NCBI RefSeq assembly: GCF_041296385.1
Contig: NC_091016.1
Coordinates: 20,435,497-20,499,496 of the forward strand
DNA from: Aphelocoma coerulescens
Lineage: Eukaryota; Chordata; Aves; Passeriformes; Corvidae
Direction of reading: 5' to 3'
DNA length: 64,000 nucleotides
Shown here: positions 38,969-51,534 of the stretch, piece after piece
Numbering within the stretch: position 1 is the first letter of the stretch
Layout: each line of letters begins with the position of its first letter
The notes under the pieces: model-generated
Seen by the model: the letters and a program-made list of their open reading frames with translations, nothing else
Database searches by the model: none
Told to the model about the DNA's origin: nothing
Position numbers and translations under genes: made by a program

Positions 38969-39285
38969 TAGAATCATAGAATGGTTTGGATTGGAAAGGA
39001 CCTTAAAGACCATCTAGTTCCAACCCCTCTGCCATAGGCGGGGAAACCTTCCACTAAACCAGGTGGTCTAGTGCTCAAAGCCTCATCTGACCTGGCTTTA
39101 AACACCAGGGCCATCCACAGCTTCTCTGGGCAACCTGTTCCAATGCCTCATCATCCACACAGTGAAGAATTGTGGCACATACTCCTCTTCTAGATATTTC
39201 TCCTCCTGACGAAAGCAGAGCTTCAGTTTAGTCACAAAATGTCTGGTGCCTGTCTCTGATGTTCTGCTGCTTCCCCAGAACAATT
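38969..39285 (-). mobile_element. CR1 LINE 3' fragment (5'-truncated)
   Basis: On the minus strand the fragment ends in the CR1 3' tail, seen on the plus strand as TAGAATCATAGAATGG, then ATTGGAAAGGACCTTAAAGA. Upstream it encodes the decayed C terminus of ORF2 (MRHWNRLPREAVDGPGV, at 39098-39283). At about 317 bp it is a typical 5'-truncated avian copy. Confidence 0.9.
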
Positions 39286-39289
39286 TGCA

Positions 39290-41280
39290 GTCTGCAGATG
39301 GGGGAAAAAAATTATAAACCCCAAAATCTCTGCTGGGTTCCAGCCTGGCTAACTGTGCTACAGATCTGCAAAGCCAATTGTTAAAAAAAAAAAAACAAAA
39401 CCATCACTGTCTGCAACATACCTTGCACCTGCATGATGTAGCATGGCAGCAAAGCGACTGATGGAGTGGGATAAGTCAGTGCCCAGCTTGTAGAAAACCT
39501 GCTGTATGTGCAAAAGGCCTCAGGGACCAAGTGTGGTTTTGTGCTCCTTTTGCAGCACTGAGGAGGAACACCTCAGTGTGTATGAGAGCTTAGACCTCTT
39601 GCTGTGCTCTGTGGCCATTCTGGCTGCGTTCACATGTAGAAAGGATAGAAAGACTCGTGCCAGTTTGGCTTTGAGGGAGTTGGAAGGAAGTGTCAGTGAT
39701 TCACAAAAGTAAAAAAAAGAAAGAAATGGCAGGCATGTGAAGCTGTTGAATGTCTGGAACCTGTGGTAGGCCCCTTCAGAAAGGAAATGTAGGGATACAA
39801 CAGAACCGAACAGAGATCTGAGTTGTTCTGGAAAGGAAACAGAGAAATTTGCTTTTAAATATGTCTCTGGTATGGAGCTGTAGCATTCCTCACCCTCTGC
39901 TGCACTGTATATTTGATTTGCTTTCCAAAATCAAACAGCTTAAGGTTTGAGTCACCCTCCATTAAGTTGAACAAAATGAAAATGCCAACACTTTTGGAAC
40001 ATGTTGGCGTGGGCCTTAAATTGGAAAACAAACATAGCATTGAGCTGCCCTTCCCCACACTAATGGAGAGAAAGAAGCTATTTAGTGAGGTGTGGAATTT
40101 GGAGGACTGGGTCTTTTGCATTGTTCTCTGTGCTGGGGAAAAGCACTGGACAATAGAAAACTTCAGTCTTTGTTGAATGAGATCTGCTTCTTGACTGGTT
40201 TCTGATGTTACTGTTCTTACTTGCTTCTTTTTTATCTTGTTCACTGCTCAAAAGCTGATTCACAGGAGGAGGTCTGATAACTTAAAGCAGAATTATCTGG
40301 GACACCAGTGAGAACAGTTCAGCCCCCAGTGTGGGGGTGTGGGTTTCAGCCTCTCTTACCATCTGAGCGCAGCTTTTCTGGTAGGAGACGGAAGGAAGGT
40401 GGGAGAAGGTTTGTCCTAGAGCGTTAGAGAGTGCAGCACGGAGCAGAGGGTGTTATGGCAGCTGCTACACCTGCAGTCTCACCATTACCCATTATTGGAT
40501 TCCCTCCTCCTCACCACCTCTGCAGATGGCCACAGCAGAGCATGCAGGCAGAAGGAGGTCTGGCCATCAAAGGGCATCTGGGAGGCTAAGGCTACACGAA
40601 AATGATATTAGATTGTGAATCTGAAGGTGTCTGGTCAGAAAAGCTCCAGAGGCTACAGGTGAACCCCCAGCTAATGTGGGGGAAGAGTGAGTGGGACGTC
40701 AGCAGAGGCACGCAGTGGTGGGTTTTCCAAGGGGGATGAGGTGCCTCACGTAATCCTTAGTGCAAAACAGGCTCAATACTGCTTCAGCAGGGTTGTGATT
40801 CCCAGCTTAATGAATTTAAGAGCCATGGTGATTGACTCTGAAAGTAGCTATCAGTTCTCTCCTGTGCAAACAAGAGTGCAGGCAGTGCCTGAGCTGCAAT
40901 GTGGTCACGCTCAGTGCACCTCTCTGAGTGACCCAGTGTGACCAGAGCACCTTGTGGGTGACATGACCATGTTTTCTTTGAATGGTGATACAAGGCAGGA
41001 GCTCCTGTAGGCCTCAGGGGGACGGTAATGGGACAAGTAAGCCCTCCATGTGTTCAGACAGACCCCTTCTCAGGTTAAGTGGGCAAGCAGCTTGTACTTT
41101 GTCTTGTGTCCCACCTTTATTTCTGCAGCATTAAGAGGAGCAGTGATGGAAAGTCACTGCAGCCTGATGGAGTCTTGGACATGGGAGTAGATCTCTACTC
41201 TGATTAATGATTTCTATCACTTAAAAAAGGGCATTTTAATGTTTTAACTACCCATTTCATAATGATCAGAGTTTTCAGGT
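39290..41280. other. Intergenic DNA, no gene recognised
   Basis: I see only short ORFs without domains, a 12-A run near 39.39 kb and no large repeat. Confidence 0.5.
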
Positions 41281-41465
41281 TGTACCACAGGGCTGATTAA
41301 TGTTCACCTCAGGTGTGCCAGAGGCTCACGTTTATTACACACGCTGCACACCCATTAATCGGCAGCACAGAGCGGGCTGTCATCCCCGATTGCTTAATTA
41401 CATTGTCTCCCCCTGCCCAGGGCTTATGAATGTTGTGCAAAGCCATAAATACTCCAAGAGCCCCA

Positions 41466-41510
41466 TTTCCACTGAAATCAATAGGAGTTTTGCCATTGTA
41501 CTGGGATGAG
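41466..41510. repeat. Ancient amniote interspersed-repeat remnant
   Basis: 'ccactgaaatcaataggagt' followed by 'tttgccattgtactgggat' matches the common 'CACTGAAGTCAATGGGAGTTTTGCCATTGACTTCAATGGGA' motif of reptile and bird genomes. Confidence 0.55.
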
Positions 41511-41529
41511 AGCTGTGAAAGTAAAATAA

Positions 41530-44500
41530 TGCAGCTAACATGGACTTTCAAGTGAGAAGAGGGGTAACAAAGGACACATGAATTATGAAAGACCAAACTT
41601 AGAGGTAATGTGAAAAAATTGCAGGATAAACTGGAAAATGTTAAAGGAGGCATAAGAGTAGGAAAGATAGAAGGCAAAATGAAAATTGGACGGGAAGTAA
41701 AAATAAATAAGAGGGATTTCAAGTGGATAAAGAAGTGAATGAGGCAACTGGGATTCTGCAAAATGGAAAGGGTAGTTTTGCAGCACAAGCAGCAGACGTT
41801 GTTGAATAAATAAATGAATTATGTGCCTCTTTTCACAGAGGAGAGTGGGAAAATTCAGTATATCAAAAGCAGGAAGGTTCCAAGGCAAGGGACATCCATG
41901 TAGAACAAGAGGGGAAGAACAGGAGTAAGCCCACCACTGAGAGAAGCCCTGGACACCATGGCTCCCTTTCTGATTCTCCTGGGAATTTGCTCTGTGGTAC
42001 ATAATTGGTCTGCTTATCTTTCTGTACTTCATCCAAGGTGCTGTTACTTTTGTCCAGTGATTTGGTTGGAGGCAGAACCTGTCTGAGTACCTGTTGTGCT
42101 TCTGCAGGACTGCAGCACTGCTGACCACCAAGAAACTGCATTAGAATAACTGAAAAGGCAGGAAGTCCAGACAAAAGAAAATAATCTAATTTTTGGCAGC
42201 CCTACCCTTTGCTTTTCTCCTATAGAATAATTTGCCATGATAGATATTTGACAGTGTTCGAGTCAGTCCAGGCCTCGATGTTTATCAGCTGTCCATCACA
42301 GTAATCTGTTTGACTGCATTACAGCAAAAGAAAGGTCTGCTGAAAATTGCTTTGATGAGCTAAATTAGCACTTGGTCAGCTTACAAACACAGCAGCTGGC
42401 AGGATTTGGAAATACATTGGTCATTTGACTTTCTCTTGTTATAAATGTATGTTAAGTGCAGCAGAATAAAAAAGGATGCGTCAGATTTGAATAGGTAGAA
42501 CAATTTAACTCAAGGAGACTGGAATCCTAAACTTCAAGGTTTGTTATTTTGTATCAGTAAAGGGCTGCTAAATGTGGTCATTCTCCTTTTTGCCACCTAG
42601 TTAGAACCAGGAAGAAATGTGAAAACAGCAGGAGGTATCCTTAGGGAATTTACCTGAGAACAAAATGATGTAATAGCTGCAGAATTCAAATATTCATATC
42701 TAGATTAAAGAAATAAAAATATCCTTAAGGATTATAGGTTAATTTAGCAAGTTCTAAAAATTAGTTTGATGAGCATACTAATTGAGAATCTCTGATTCCA
42801 TATAAATCAAAGATAAAGAACTAAGCAGTCAATCCTGGAAAGGTTTCAAGAGAATAAATGAACATTTGCTGGGAAGGAATGGAAAGATATAGACAACAAG
42901 AAAAGCAACAACAACAAAAGAAACAAAGAAGGAAAAATCCAAGCTCTACAGGCTGTTGCTTGTAGCTGGAGTAAGAACACAATGCAAGGATTATAATGGA
43001 AGGTGAGCCCAGGAATGGTTCAGCTTTAGAGCCTTGTTGCCAGAATATTTTAGGACCTCATTACCCTCTCTTTTTAACCAGTGGTAAAATAATGTGAGAA
43101 TCTTGATGTACAAGACAACCCTGTCTGACTGTGGCTGAACAGGGGCAGTCCTGGCTCATGCCAGGGAAAGAACAGGGGGTGAGTGTGACGAGCCCGGGAT
43201 GCTGCAGCTCCTGCTGGGCAGGGTGGGTTTGAGCCCCTGGGAGAGCTCAGCTGATTGCAAGGATGGGGCCACTCCTGGATAGACACATCAGCTCCAGAGA
43301 TGGCAAAGCACTCGATGTGAGGTAAAAGGATGCAGTGAGCTGGTACAACCACATCCCTGCAGGCTGGAGAGGCAAATTCAGGTGCTATGGACACCTGGGC
43401 ATTACATCTCTGGCATGTTGATAAGGCCGTTATCATTTTTCTCCACTGAGTTTTTCTTTCACTGTGGTTGAAGAAGTATTAAAGCAAACCATGCTATTTA
43501 TCTGTTTAAAAAAGCTGTTTTGACAAAGACCTGCTTACAGCACTAAGAGTACATTTTCTTTTTCCTTTCCAATAATAAATCTTTCATAAAATTAAGGCAT
43601 TGACATTACATCTCTGTTAGGGTAATTTACTCCCCACAGTAATTTTGACTTAGTTTGTTCTACATGGAGTGATATTTTAATCATCCTTTCAGTGCTTATT
43701 GATGAGGGTTTTCTGCAAAAGATGAGAAGATTAGTTTAAAATTATCCCTTGTGAATTTAAAACAATAACAAGGGAGTGAACACAGTAAAACAAATTAAGA
43801 AATGTAATAGACTTAATAAAAGGCCAATGTTTTATTCAATGTACAAAAATGACTGCAAGACTTGCTGTGGTAGAGCTGCACATACTCTTATCAAACTATG
43901 TTTTTTTGCTTCTTTTTAATCGAACAGACACAAATCTCCTCCTCTCTAAAAGTAAGTGATGAATGAAATAAATGGTTTATATTTTGTCCAACAATAAAAA
44001 AGCATTACCTTAACTCAGGCATCATATAAAACCTGTGCCTCCTTCCTATACCCATCACCTGGGAATAATTTGCATTTCCTTACCCAGCAGGAGGACCCTG
44101 ATTTCAAAGCTTTGTCCTCATCAGCTCTTGGCTTTTCCTCAGTGTGTGAGGGGGTATATTTCTTCAAAGATTAATTAACTGCCAGGTCAGAGGGAGTGAA
44201 ATATCTTCCTTGAACACTAGGATCCCTGCAATGCTGCAAGGATACCAAAGGGCATCCTTAAAGGCTGAAATTACAGCTTCAAACAATGACTTATCTTTTT
44301 TCTTTAACTAAACGTGACACAGTCTCCACAATCTCCACAGTCTCCAGCATTTGTGTTAAGTGGTAATCAGCCAGATGAAAAAAGTCATGGTGCCAAAGTC
44401 CTTGGATGGCTGAACCATCTCATAGGGTCAAGACCCTAGCAAGCCTCTACCCAGTGAGAAATCTAGTAATCACATGCTAAAAAAGAATATCACAGGGCAT

Positions 44501-45680
44501 TTTTGCCAGTTCTTTCCCAGGCACTGAAGAAAATGTGTTTTTTTAGGAAAATATTCCAGCTAAAAATCTTTTTCCAAGGTGGGAACTGAATAGTTGTATG
44601 GAAGTGGTGCTTCAAGAACATCGGTGATGGAAGGATCTGAGGTTTTGAGTGTGTCTGCTCTGAGGAGAAGTGGAGAGCCAGGCATGGTGGCCAGGTTCCT
44701 TCTTGTGTTTTGTCTCTAAATCCTGGTGTGGGGATGGGGGTTTTGTGAGGGTTTTTTCTACTCTTTTTGTTTTAAATTGTGGCTGCATCTTGCAGTGACT
44801 TGCTCAGCCCCAGTTGTCCATGTCTGTGTGTGCACCTGTACCTATATAAATGTACACAGACTTGGCACAAACTGTTCTGGCTCTCCTGGGGTCACTCTTC
44901 CTTTGCCAAGGTACAAACGCTGTCACTTTGGACCTCTGTGCTATTTGTGAGTTTTGCTGAATTCTTCAGAGCTGCATGGGATTTAAGGCCCTGTTTGAAT
45001 GTAAAATGTGATTAGCTACAGTGAAGTGACATTTTATCTGGCTGATACACCTTTCTTTCAATTTAGTTGATGAATGTGCAGTGTTAGCCTGGTCACAGGC
45101 GTTTCACTTGTGATCCTAGGGAAGCAGCTGGTGGGACTTTTGATGCTGATATAAAATGGCTTCCTCTTTCTGCTGGCTATTAACCATGTGGTTGCTGTTG
45201 TGTGCTGAGCAAGGATGGTCTTTGGACAACATGAGTGGTGAGAGGTCTCACTCGTTGCACTCAGAACACCAGCTTCATGTTTTGGCTGGGGCAGGGTGCT
45301 CATCAGTGGAGGAGTGGCAGTATCTCCAGTGCTCCCCTTTCACTCTGCAGGAGAAAGCATTTTGCTGTGCCCTTTGCATCTGAGTTCAGTAATGGAGCCT
45401 TGCATTGGTTTAATTATACCTATTTACTTTGTGTGGGCACTGCAAGGCTTAATTAAACGTTTATGTATATGCTTTGAGAGGCTCATGTGGAAAGCAATGC
45501 AAAACAGCTACATGTTAATCCTTCTATTGATTCACACTGTTGTGCCCTGGTGTGATGAGTTTGATCATTTGGGGGCTCAAGGTCTGTTCCATTGAAGTGA
45601 AAGAAAGTACTGCTGCTTGTCAGATGGCTAAACAGCACCCAAGTGTAGTGTCCAGCAACCTGGGCCTCCGTGGGCTGCAA
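41530..45680. other. Intergenic DNA, no gene recognised
   Basis: 41.5-41.8 kb has a strongly purine-rich plus strand, which opens the 159- and 182-codon minus-strand ORFs there by lack of stops. The rest is unique AT-leaning sequence. A 10-bp period repeat (AGTCTCCACA) lies near 44320-44347. Confidence 0.5.
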
Positions 45681-45689
45681 AATACAATA

Positions 45690-46020
45690 CTGTAGTTACC
45701 CAACGCTTTCCCTCCATCCGCTTATCCAGAGTAATGGATAGCAAGAAAATATTTCCCAGATATTCTGCATGCTACTTCAATTTAATTACGTCTTCCCTGA
45801 TTTGAACAGAAGGCATATAAAGCTTGCCTGTGTACTTCTGTGGAAGTCTTAAATGGGAGGAATGGGTTTTGCCTGATTTGCACAGCCTGTCGGGGACGGA
45901 CCTCAGTGTACATATGTTGACGGCAATAAGATGATTGTTATCCAGCCCGTGCCTCCTCTGTAGGTAGAGAGGTAGGGACGCCCCGAGGGTTTAATTCCCA
46001 AACTTTCATTTCCTTCCTCT
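45690..46020. promoter_or_regulatory. Candidate noncoding regulatory element
   Basis: There is a modest cluster of CpGs, including the block at 45890-45990. It stands with ATTA-containing motifs in otherwise CpG-poor DNA, and there is no ORF or repeat to explain it. The call is inference only, because conservation cannot be tested here. Confidence 0.25.
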
Positions 46021-46029
46021 ATTTTCAGC

Positions 46030-49000
46030 TGCTATTAACTTTAAAAGCGTTTTTTTTTTTGCATGAGGAAGGATTATGCACAGCACTGACACCTTATTAC
46101 TCAGCTGGGTTCACCGATTGGCTGAAACTCAAAAGTCTTTACTAGTTAGGCTAAAACATTAAAAATGTCTTTTGATAAATGATCTGAAGGGAAAATCAAG
46201 CAGATGGCTTTTAGGCCCATCTCACGATGCAACTTTGCAGGGAAATAATAGTTTCAGTAATGGGTTATAGAGCTTTATTTAAATCACTATACTACTTAGT
46301 GGAGAGGGGTGAATCATTTAGGCTTTTTTTGGGGGTGTTTTTTTCTTCCCTTCTGTTTTTTCAGATTTCTCTCCTTGAAATGAACTGAAGCCCACTTTGA
46401 CGTGCTGTGAAGTTATTCTTTCTTCACTTTTTGTAATTGGTCTATCGGTTTTCTGCTGCTGTCTCTGATTTTTTTTGGGTGATATCCACTGACTTTCCAC
46501 AGCCTGCTTCCTGATGGATTCATTTACTGTGTGTGTTGCAGGGGCAAGATTTATGTGCCTCAACCTGCTGCCTGCAGCTAGAGATCTCCTCTATCATAGT
46601 GGGTTTATAGGGTGAATTACAGCTTCTGGGAGGCTTTGTGGAAAACTGTAGGGAAGTTGGAATAAGTGTTTCTAACCAGCTCATTTGGCCTCCAGAGCGA
46701 TTAGGCAGATGCAGCTGGGATAGGCAGGTCCTCTGTGTGTGTGCTGAAGGGCAGGGAACTGCAGGGCTCCCTTCTGCAGAGCACCACGGTGCCCAGCACT
46801 GCTCTGTAGGCATAAATATCAACCCCATGGTTCAGATCTGTAGGCAGGGGTGCAACTGTGGTGTGACTGGGAATCTGTGGTTGTTGTATGAGACACAAGA
46901 GCCCAGCTTTTGGAAGGGCAGGAGCTGCTTTATGCAGAGCAGATGAAGAGATGTATTAGAGGAGCTGTATTTTTGACGTGTATTTTATTACCCAGTCTCT
47001 AAGGAGCAAAGGCCTTTAACCTGTTTCCAACTGAACATTCCAGAAATCAAATGTCAAAGATCCTTAGTTTCTTCTGAATATCTAAGCCAAAAGAATGCTG
47101 GACTTGTAGGCATGCCCATTTTCCTGGGGATGACACCTTGCTCTTTGAAACATGCACTCAGTCGTCATTAGATATTGGTGCACTCTTCATTAGATATTGG
47201 TGAAGTCTTTGGGATAAATACTGGATGTAATTGTCCAGATGCTCTAATTTCTGTTTTCAGCAGAAAATAATGACACATTTAAAACGGGCAATATTTTTTT
47301 TGTTCAAGCCAAAAAACGAGAAGGAAAGGTGTGTTTACTCCAGCATGGTACTGATTCAGTGTGAGCTGGAGGACAGATAATGGGTATGCCCATTATGCCA
47401 TTTAAATAAATGCTTGAGATGATGTCTTTGTTACTGTCTTTTCATAAATCAATGCAACACCGTGTTGAGAACTGGATGTAGAAACATAAAAGTGGCTCAC
47501 CATAGGTAAGACAGCTGGGCCTGTAGTGTTTCAAAGAGTCTGAAATCAGAAAGACTAAAAATGGGCTTCAAGCTACCAGCAGTTGGTTGTCTTGGGGGCA
47601 TTGGCTTTTTTGCAGACCCCTGTCTCAGCCAAGGGCACAGCTTCTTGTGGGAGCTGGTCCTGCATCTGCTGGACCACAGTGCCTCTCCCTGGCTGCCTTA
47701 GCAGAGCCAGAGGGATCTGTGCGAAATTAAATGTGAGGAGAAAGAAAGAACGTGAAACCTGAAGGAATGTTGTGTAGGGGGCTGTGTAGGGAAGGAATGT
47801 GTAGTAGGGGGTCAGTCAAAGCTGTCTTAGTTGTCCAAATTGTGCTGGCAGAAAGGGTAGAGATAAGAGGATTTTGCTAAGTCTTGTAATGTTACAGTGT
47901 AGAATAAAATGTAAGTTGCCTCTCATCTCTGCTCTGCCAGGAACTGAGGGAAAAATACTCCAGTGAAAGAAGTATAGGTGAAACAGTGAACATGACCTCC
48001 GATGCTGAAACATGGTCTAAACACCACTGTTGTGGTCCTCAGTAAAAGGAGCTTTCTCCTGAGAGATGTGAGCTTAAAATATAAGGTCTTAATCTTTAAT
48101 TCGAATCCCTCTGGGCAGACCTTTCTGTCAGCCTGAACCCCTTTGTTTTCAATAGCCCTTTGTGGTCCTGGACACACCAGTCCAGCTGGGGGTTTAGATT
48201 CCTACTACACACTGGTACAGTAGCTTTTCATACATTTTGATTAAAACCCCTGAAACTCTTAACCTCAAATGATATGGGTTCTTGGTTTTGTTTTGGTTTT
48301 TTTATCCATAGTCCACTCCTTTGTGTAGTCCTTGGTTCCAGTCTTTCTTGTCTTTCTCAGGTGATTGCAACCACTGACATTTTATTTTTGGATCATGTAA
48401 CAGAGATAAATACAGCAGGGTGGTAAATTAAACTTCACAGGTAATTTCAGACTGGAGACTCCAGTCAGAACCTTTTCTTTTGAGGGTATAGCTCCACTTG
48501 ACCCATGAGGGCATCTCATTTTGTGTCTGTAGAGGATGACAGCTTGGCTAGGTATAGCGTGTCCCATGGCACTTAGCACCTGGAAATACCCAAGGTGCAA
48601 TGGAGGGTTGGTTCTGTAGCACAATCACACGTTTTGCCTTCAAAGAGTGACAGAAAGTCCTTGGGAATGATAACTCCAGAGAGGAGCGAACTCTGGAGAT
48701 AAATGGTACATTGACTTTGCCATTTGCATTTACTGTGCAGCCTGAGATGACTTTTAATTATTCAAAAGAGGCAGAATGTTAGTCACATCTATCTTTGTTC
48801 CTCCCCTAAAGCAAACCCACTCTGCAAATTTTCCTGTGACCACTATACCAATATTTCCCTGCTACAGCTCCTCTTTCACCTCATTTTTTTTCCTTTCCTT
48901 TGAATTTTTTTTGTTAGATGTTTGAGATGCAACAGAATTCAGCTACACTGAGTTTTTTTCTTATCAGCTAACTCAGAGCAGATTGATCAAGTCTATTCAT

Positions 49001-49600
49001 GTAGTGAACAAGGAGAGGAACATAAACACTTTCCAGTGAGACAGGCACAAATCTAGAAAAACAATGTAGCAGTGAAATAGCTTTGTCAACATGAACACTG
49101 GAAAAACTCCGTCATGTTTATTCATGTTGGGAAGAAGTGGGTGCTCAGTGTCTCAGCCTGCACACACCTACCTGGCAAGGGGGACGGGAGGGAAGGTCAT
49201 TCCTCAGCGTGTTTAGAGACACGATTTCTGTATCTCTTCCTTTTGGCATCCACTGCTGCCATCAGCATGGGCACCTTCTTTCTCCTTTTCTTTGTAGGAC
49301 AAGACATGTTAATTATTGCAGTGTTCACCAAATTTTTTTTGGAAAATGTTCTGTGAGGAATATGGAAAGCAGAAGGGAACTGAGTGTTCTTGATGTCAGA
49401 TTACAAACGTTTTTGGCCAGTCCATTTAAGCACAGAGTGGCATTTGTTTCAGAGGCTTTGAAGGAAATAGTGGAAACCATACAACCCTAAGAGAGAATTC
49501 AGATTTTGATTGCTCAGGAGTGAGGTATTTCATCTTGCACATGCTCCACAAAGGAAATGGTTTCAAATATTTATTTCATGTCTGTGAAAAATCCTCCCAC
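46030..49600. other. Intergenic DNA, no gene recognised
   Basis: The sequence is unique-looking with short domain-less ORFs. A 16-bp motif (TCATTAGATATTGGTG) is duplicated at 47165-47180 and 47187-47202. A degenerate GTGTAGGGGG-type repeat lies at 47768-47812. Confidence 0.5.
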
Positions 49601-49605
49601 CACCA

Positions 49606-49606
<1 letters not shown>

Positions 49607-49648
<42 letters not shown>
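49607..49648. repeat. Poly(A) homopolymer, 42 A
   Basis: This is an uninterrupted run of 42 A followed by GAGAGAGAC and an A-rich stretch to about 49680. No retrogene body or 5' LINE sequence is recognisable upstream, so it may be a simple slippage repeat. Its exact length is likely unreliable in sequencing. Confidence 0.95.
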
Positions 49649-49651
<3 letters not shown>

Positions 49652-50465
49652 AGAGACAAAAAGGAAAGGAAACAAAAATTCACCATTTCTTGACAGGAGT
49701 TTTAAACACTGCCAACCATGTGGTGGTGCTAAAGTTACAAAAGAAGAATCCTCGCAGACTCACTCTGACAAAATGTGCAGAATGTGGCCAGATGAGATAT
49801 GACAACAAGTACAAATTATAGCAGTGGCAAACCAGTAAACATGGAAATCTGAGTAAATCAGTCATTTCAAATCTATTTGCCAAACTGTGTTTATCCTCTG
49901 CAAAACCTCACCATCTCCACAGGAAGCACTTCAGAGCAATCTCTGCAGGGCATTTGCTGGGTGGAGTAAGGATCAGGATATTCCACAGCAGCCTTTTTGC
50001 AGACATTACAGCTGATCTTTCAGCCTAATTGAAATGAACAATGATGATAACCTCATTATTTTTTTTCAACTTGAGTACCCACTTCCCACTTTGAAATTGC
50101 TGCACAAGAGGACATTGAATACCAGGCATAGACAGATTAAATGTTTATGGTTTAAAAGTAAAAACTGATTATATTATTTTGTTTGTTTATTCCTCATCCC
50201 TTAGCTACATGGCTATCTTGATATTTTGTAACAAAAAGAGTATTTTTAACAGATGTCAGGTTGGTTTTTTTCCCTGTGACTTCATCAGTACAGTCCCATC
50301 AATTTCAGTACAGTCCCTCTTGCATGTGATAGTGCAGGATTTGTCCTGCAATCTGCAATCTTTTTCTGCTTATTCTTTCTGTCCCACATGCCTCAAACTA
50401 GAAAGTGCTTTGTTTAGTGGTGAGCCCTACAAAAGACCAAGACTAGAATTTGTAAGTTCGTTCTT

Positions 50466-50872
50466 TCTTTTCCTTCCTTCCTTCCTTCCTTCCTTCCTTC
50501 CTTCCTTCCTTCCTTCCTTCCTTCCTTCCTTCCTTCTCTTCTCTTCTCTTCTCTTCTCTTCTCTTCTCTTCTCTTCTCTTCTCTTCTCTTCTCTTCTCTT
50601 CTCTTCTCTTCTCTTCTCTTCTCTTCTCTTCTCTTCTCTTCTCTTCTCTTCTCTTCTCTTCTCTTCTCTTCTCTTCTCTTCTCTTCTCTTCTCTTCTCTT
50701 CTCTTCTCTTCTCTTCTCTTCTCTTCTCTTCTCTTCTCTTCTCTTCTTCTCTTTCTTTCTCTCTCTCTTTCTTTCTCCCTTTCTCTCTCTCTTTCACCCT
50801 TTCTCTCTCTCTTTCACCCTTTCTTTCTCCCTTCCTTTCTCTCTTTCTCTCTCCCTTCCTCCCTCCCTGCTT
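50466..50872. repeat. Long polypyrimidine microsatellite: (TTCC)n, (TCTTC)n, CT-rich
   Basis: About 16 TTCC units (50470-50534) run into about 42 nearly perfect TCTTC-type pentanucleotide units (50535-50746). An imperfect CT-rich tail continues to about 50872. The plus strand is almost entirely pyrimidine for 400 bp. The apparent 238-codon plus-strand and 154-codon minus-strand ORFs are artefacts of the repeat. Confidence 0.97.
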
Positions 50873-51169
50873 TCTCATCAGTTTTAATCACCTAAGTGTA
50901 GCCCTGGATTTGTGAGCTGGTTAAGAGGTCCTCAGTGATGAGAGCTGACATGGGCCAGTTAGCCTTTTAAAATATATTCAGTGACTAGGGCAGAATAATT
51001 GCATTCAAAATCTATGTTTAACATTCATTTACAGGCTTACAGCGAGACACACTGTATGTGCCATCCCCTAATTTGTACCACTCAGGGAACATTTCCCTTG
51101 TCTCAACACTTCACATTGGGTTTTGTAGACAAAAGTTGAAGATCTGAACACAGACCTGTTTCTGCCTCA

Positions 51170-51270
51170 GACTTCCCATGTAACCTTGGGCCAATAACTG
51201 AATATCTGTGTATCAGTTTTTCCTTCTGTAAAGTGGTGACTACAAAACCTGTCACGAAGGTACCTTGGGC
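51170..51270 (+). repeat. MIR SINE fragment
   Basis: 'catgtaaccttgggccaata', then 'tgtgtatcagtttttccttct', then 'gtaaagtggtgactacaaaac' follow the MIR order: 'tgtgaccttgggcaag', 'gcctcagtttcctcatct', 'gtaaaatggggataat'. Confidence 0.7.
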
Positions 51271-51534
51271 TGAGCAGATTTGGACGTGGATGGAATATAT
51301 CTTGGTGTTAACATGATATTCTTTTTCAGTAGACTCACCAGAAGTCTTCCTTTTTTTCTGTCCTTCTTCCCTCTGGCTATGGAGTTTTCCTACCAGATGG
51401 CCTAGAAATGTTAGTAGTGTTCAAGATGTAGTGGGACCACGTTGGTTTTGATTGTATTCTTTCCTAATAATTTATATATTCTGAATTACTTACCTGCTTC
51501 TAACGAACATTGAACTACATTTTTATCAGTCATC

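Noticed and set aside
50179..50895. 238-codon plus-strand ORF and 154-codon antisense ORF of LLFSS or REEKR repeats
   Set aside because: Pure products of the TCTTC/TTCC microsatellite.
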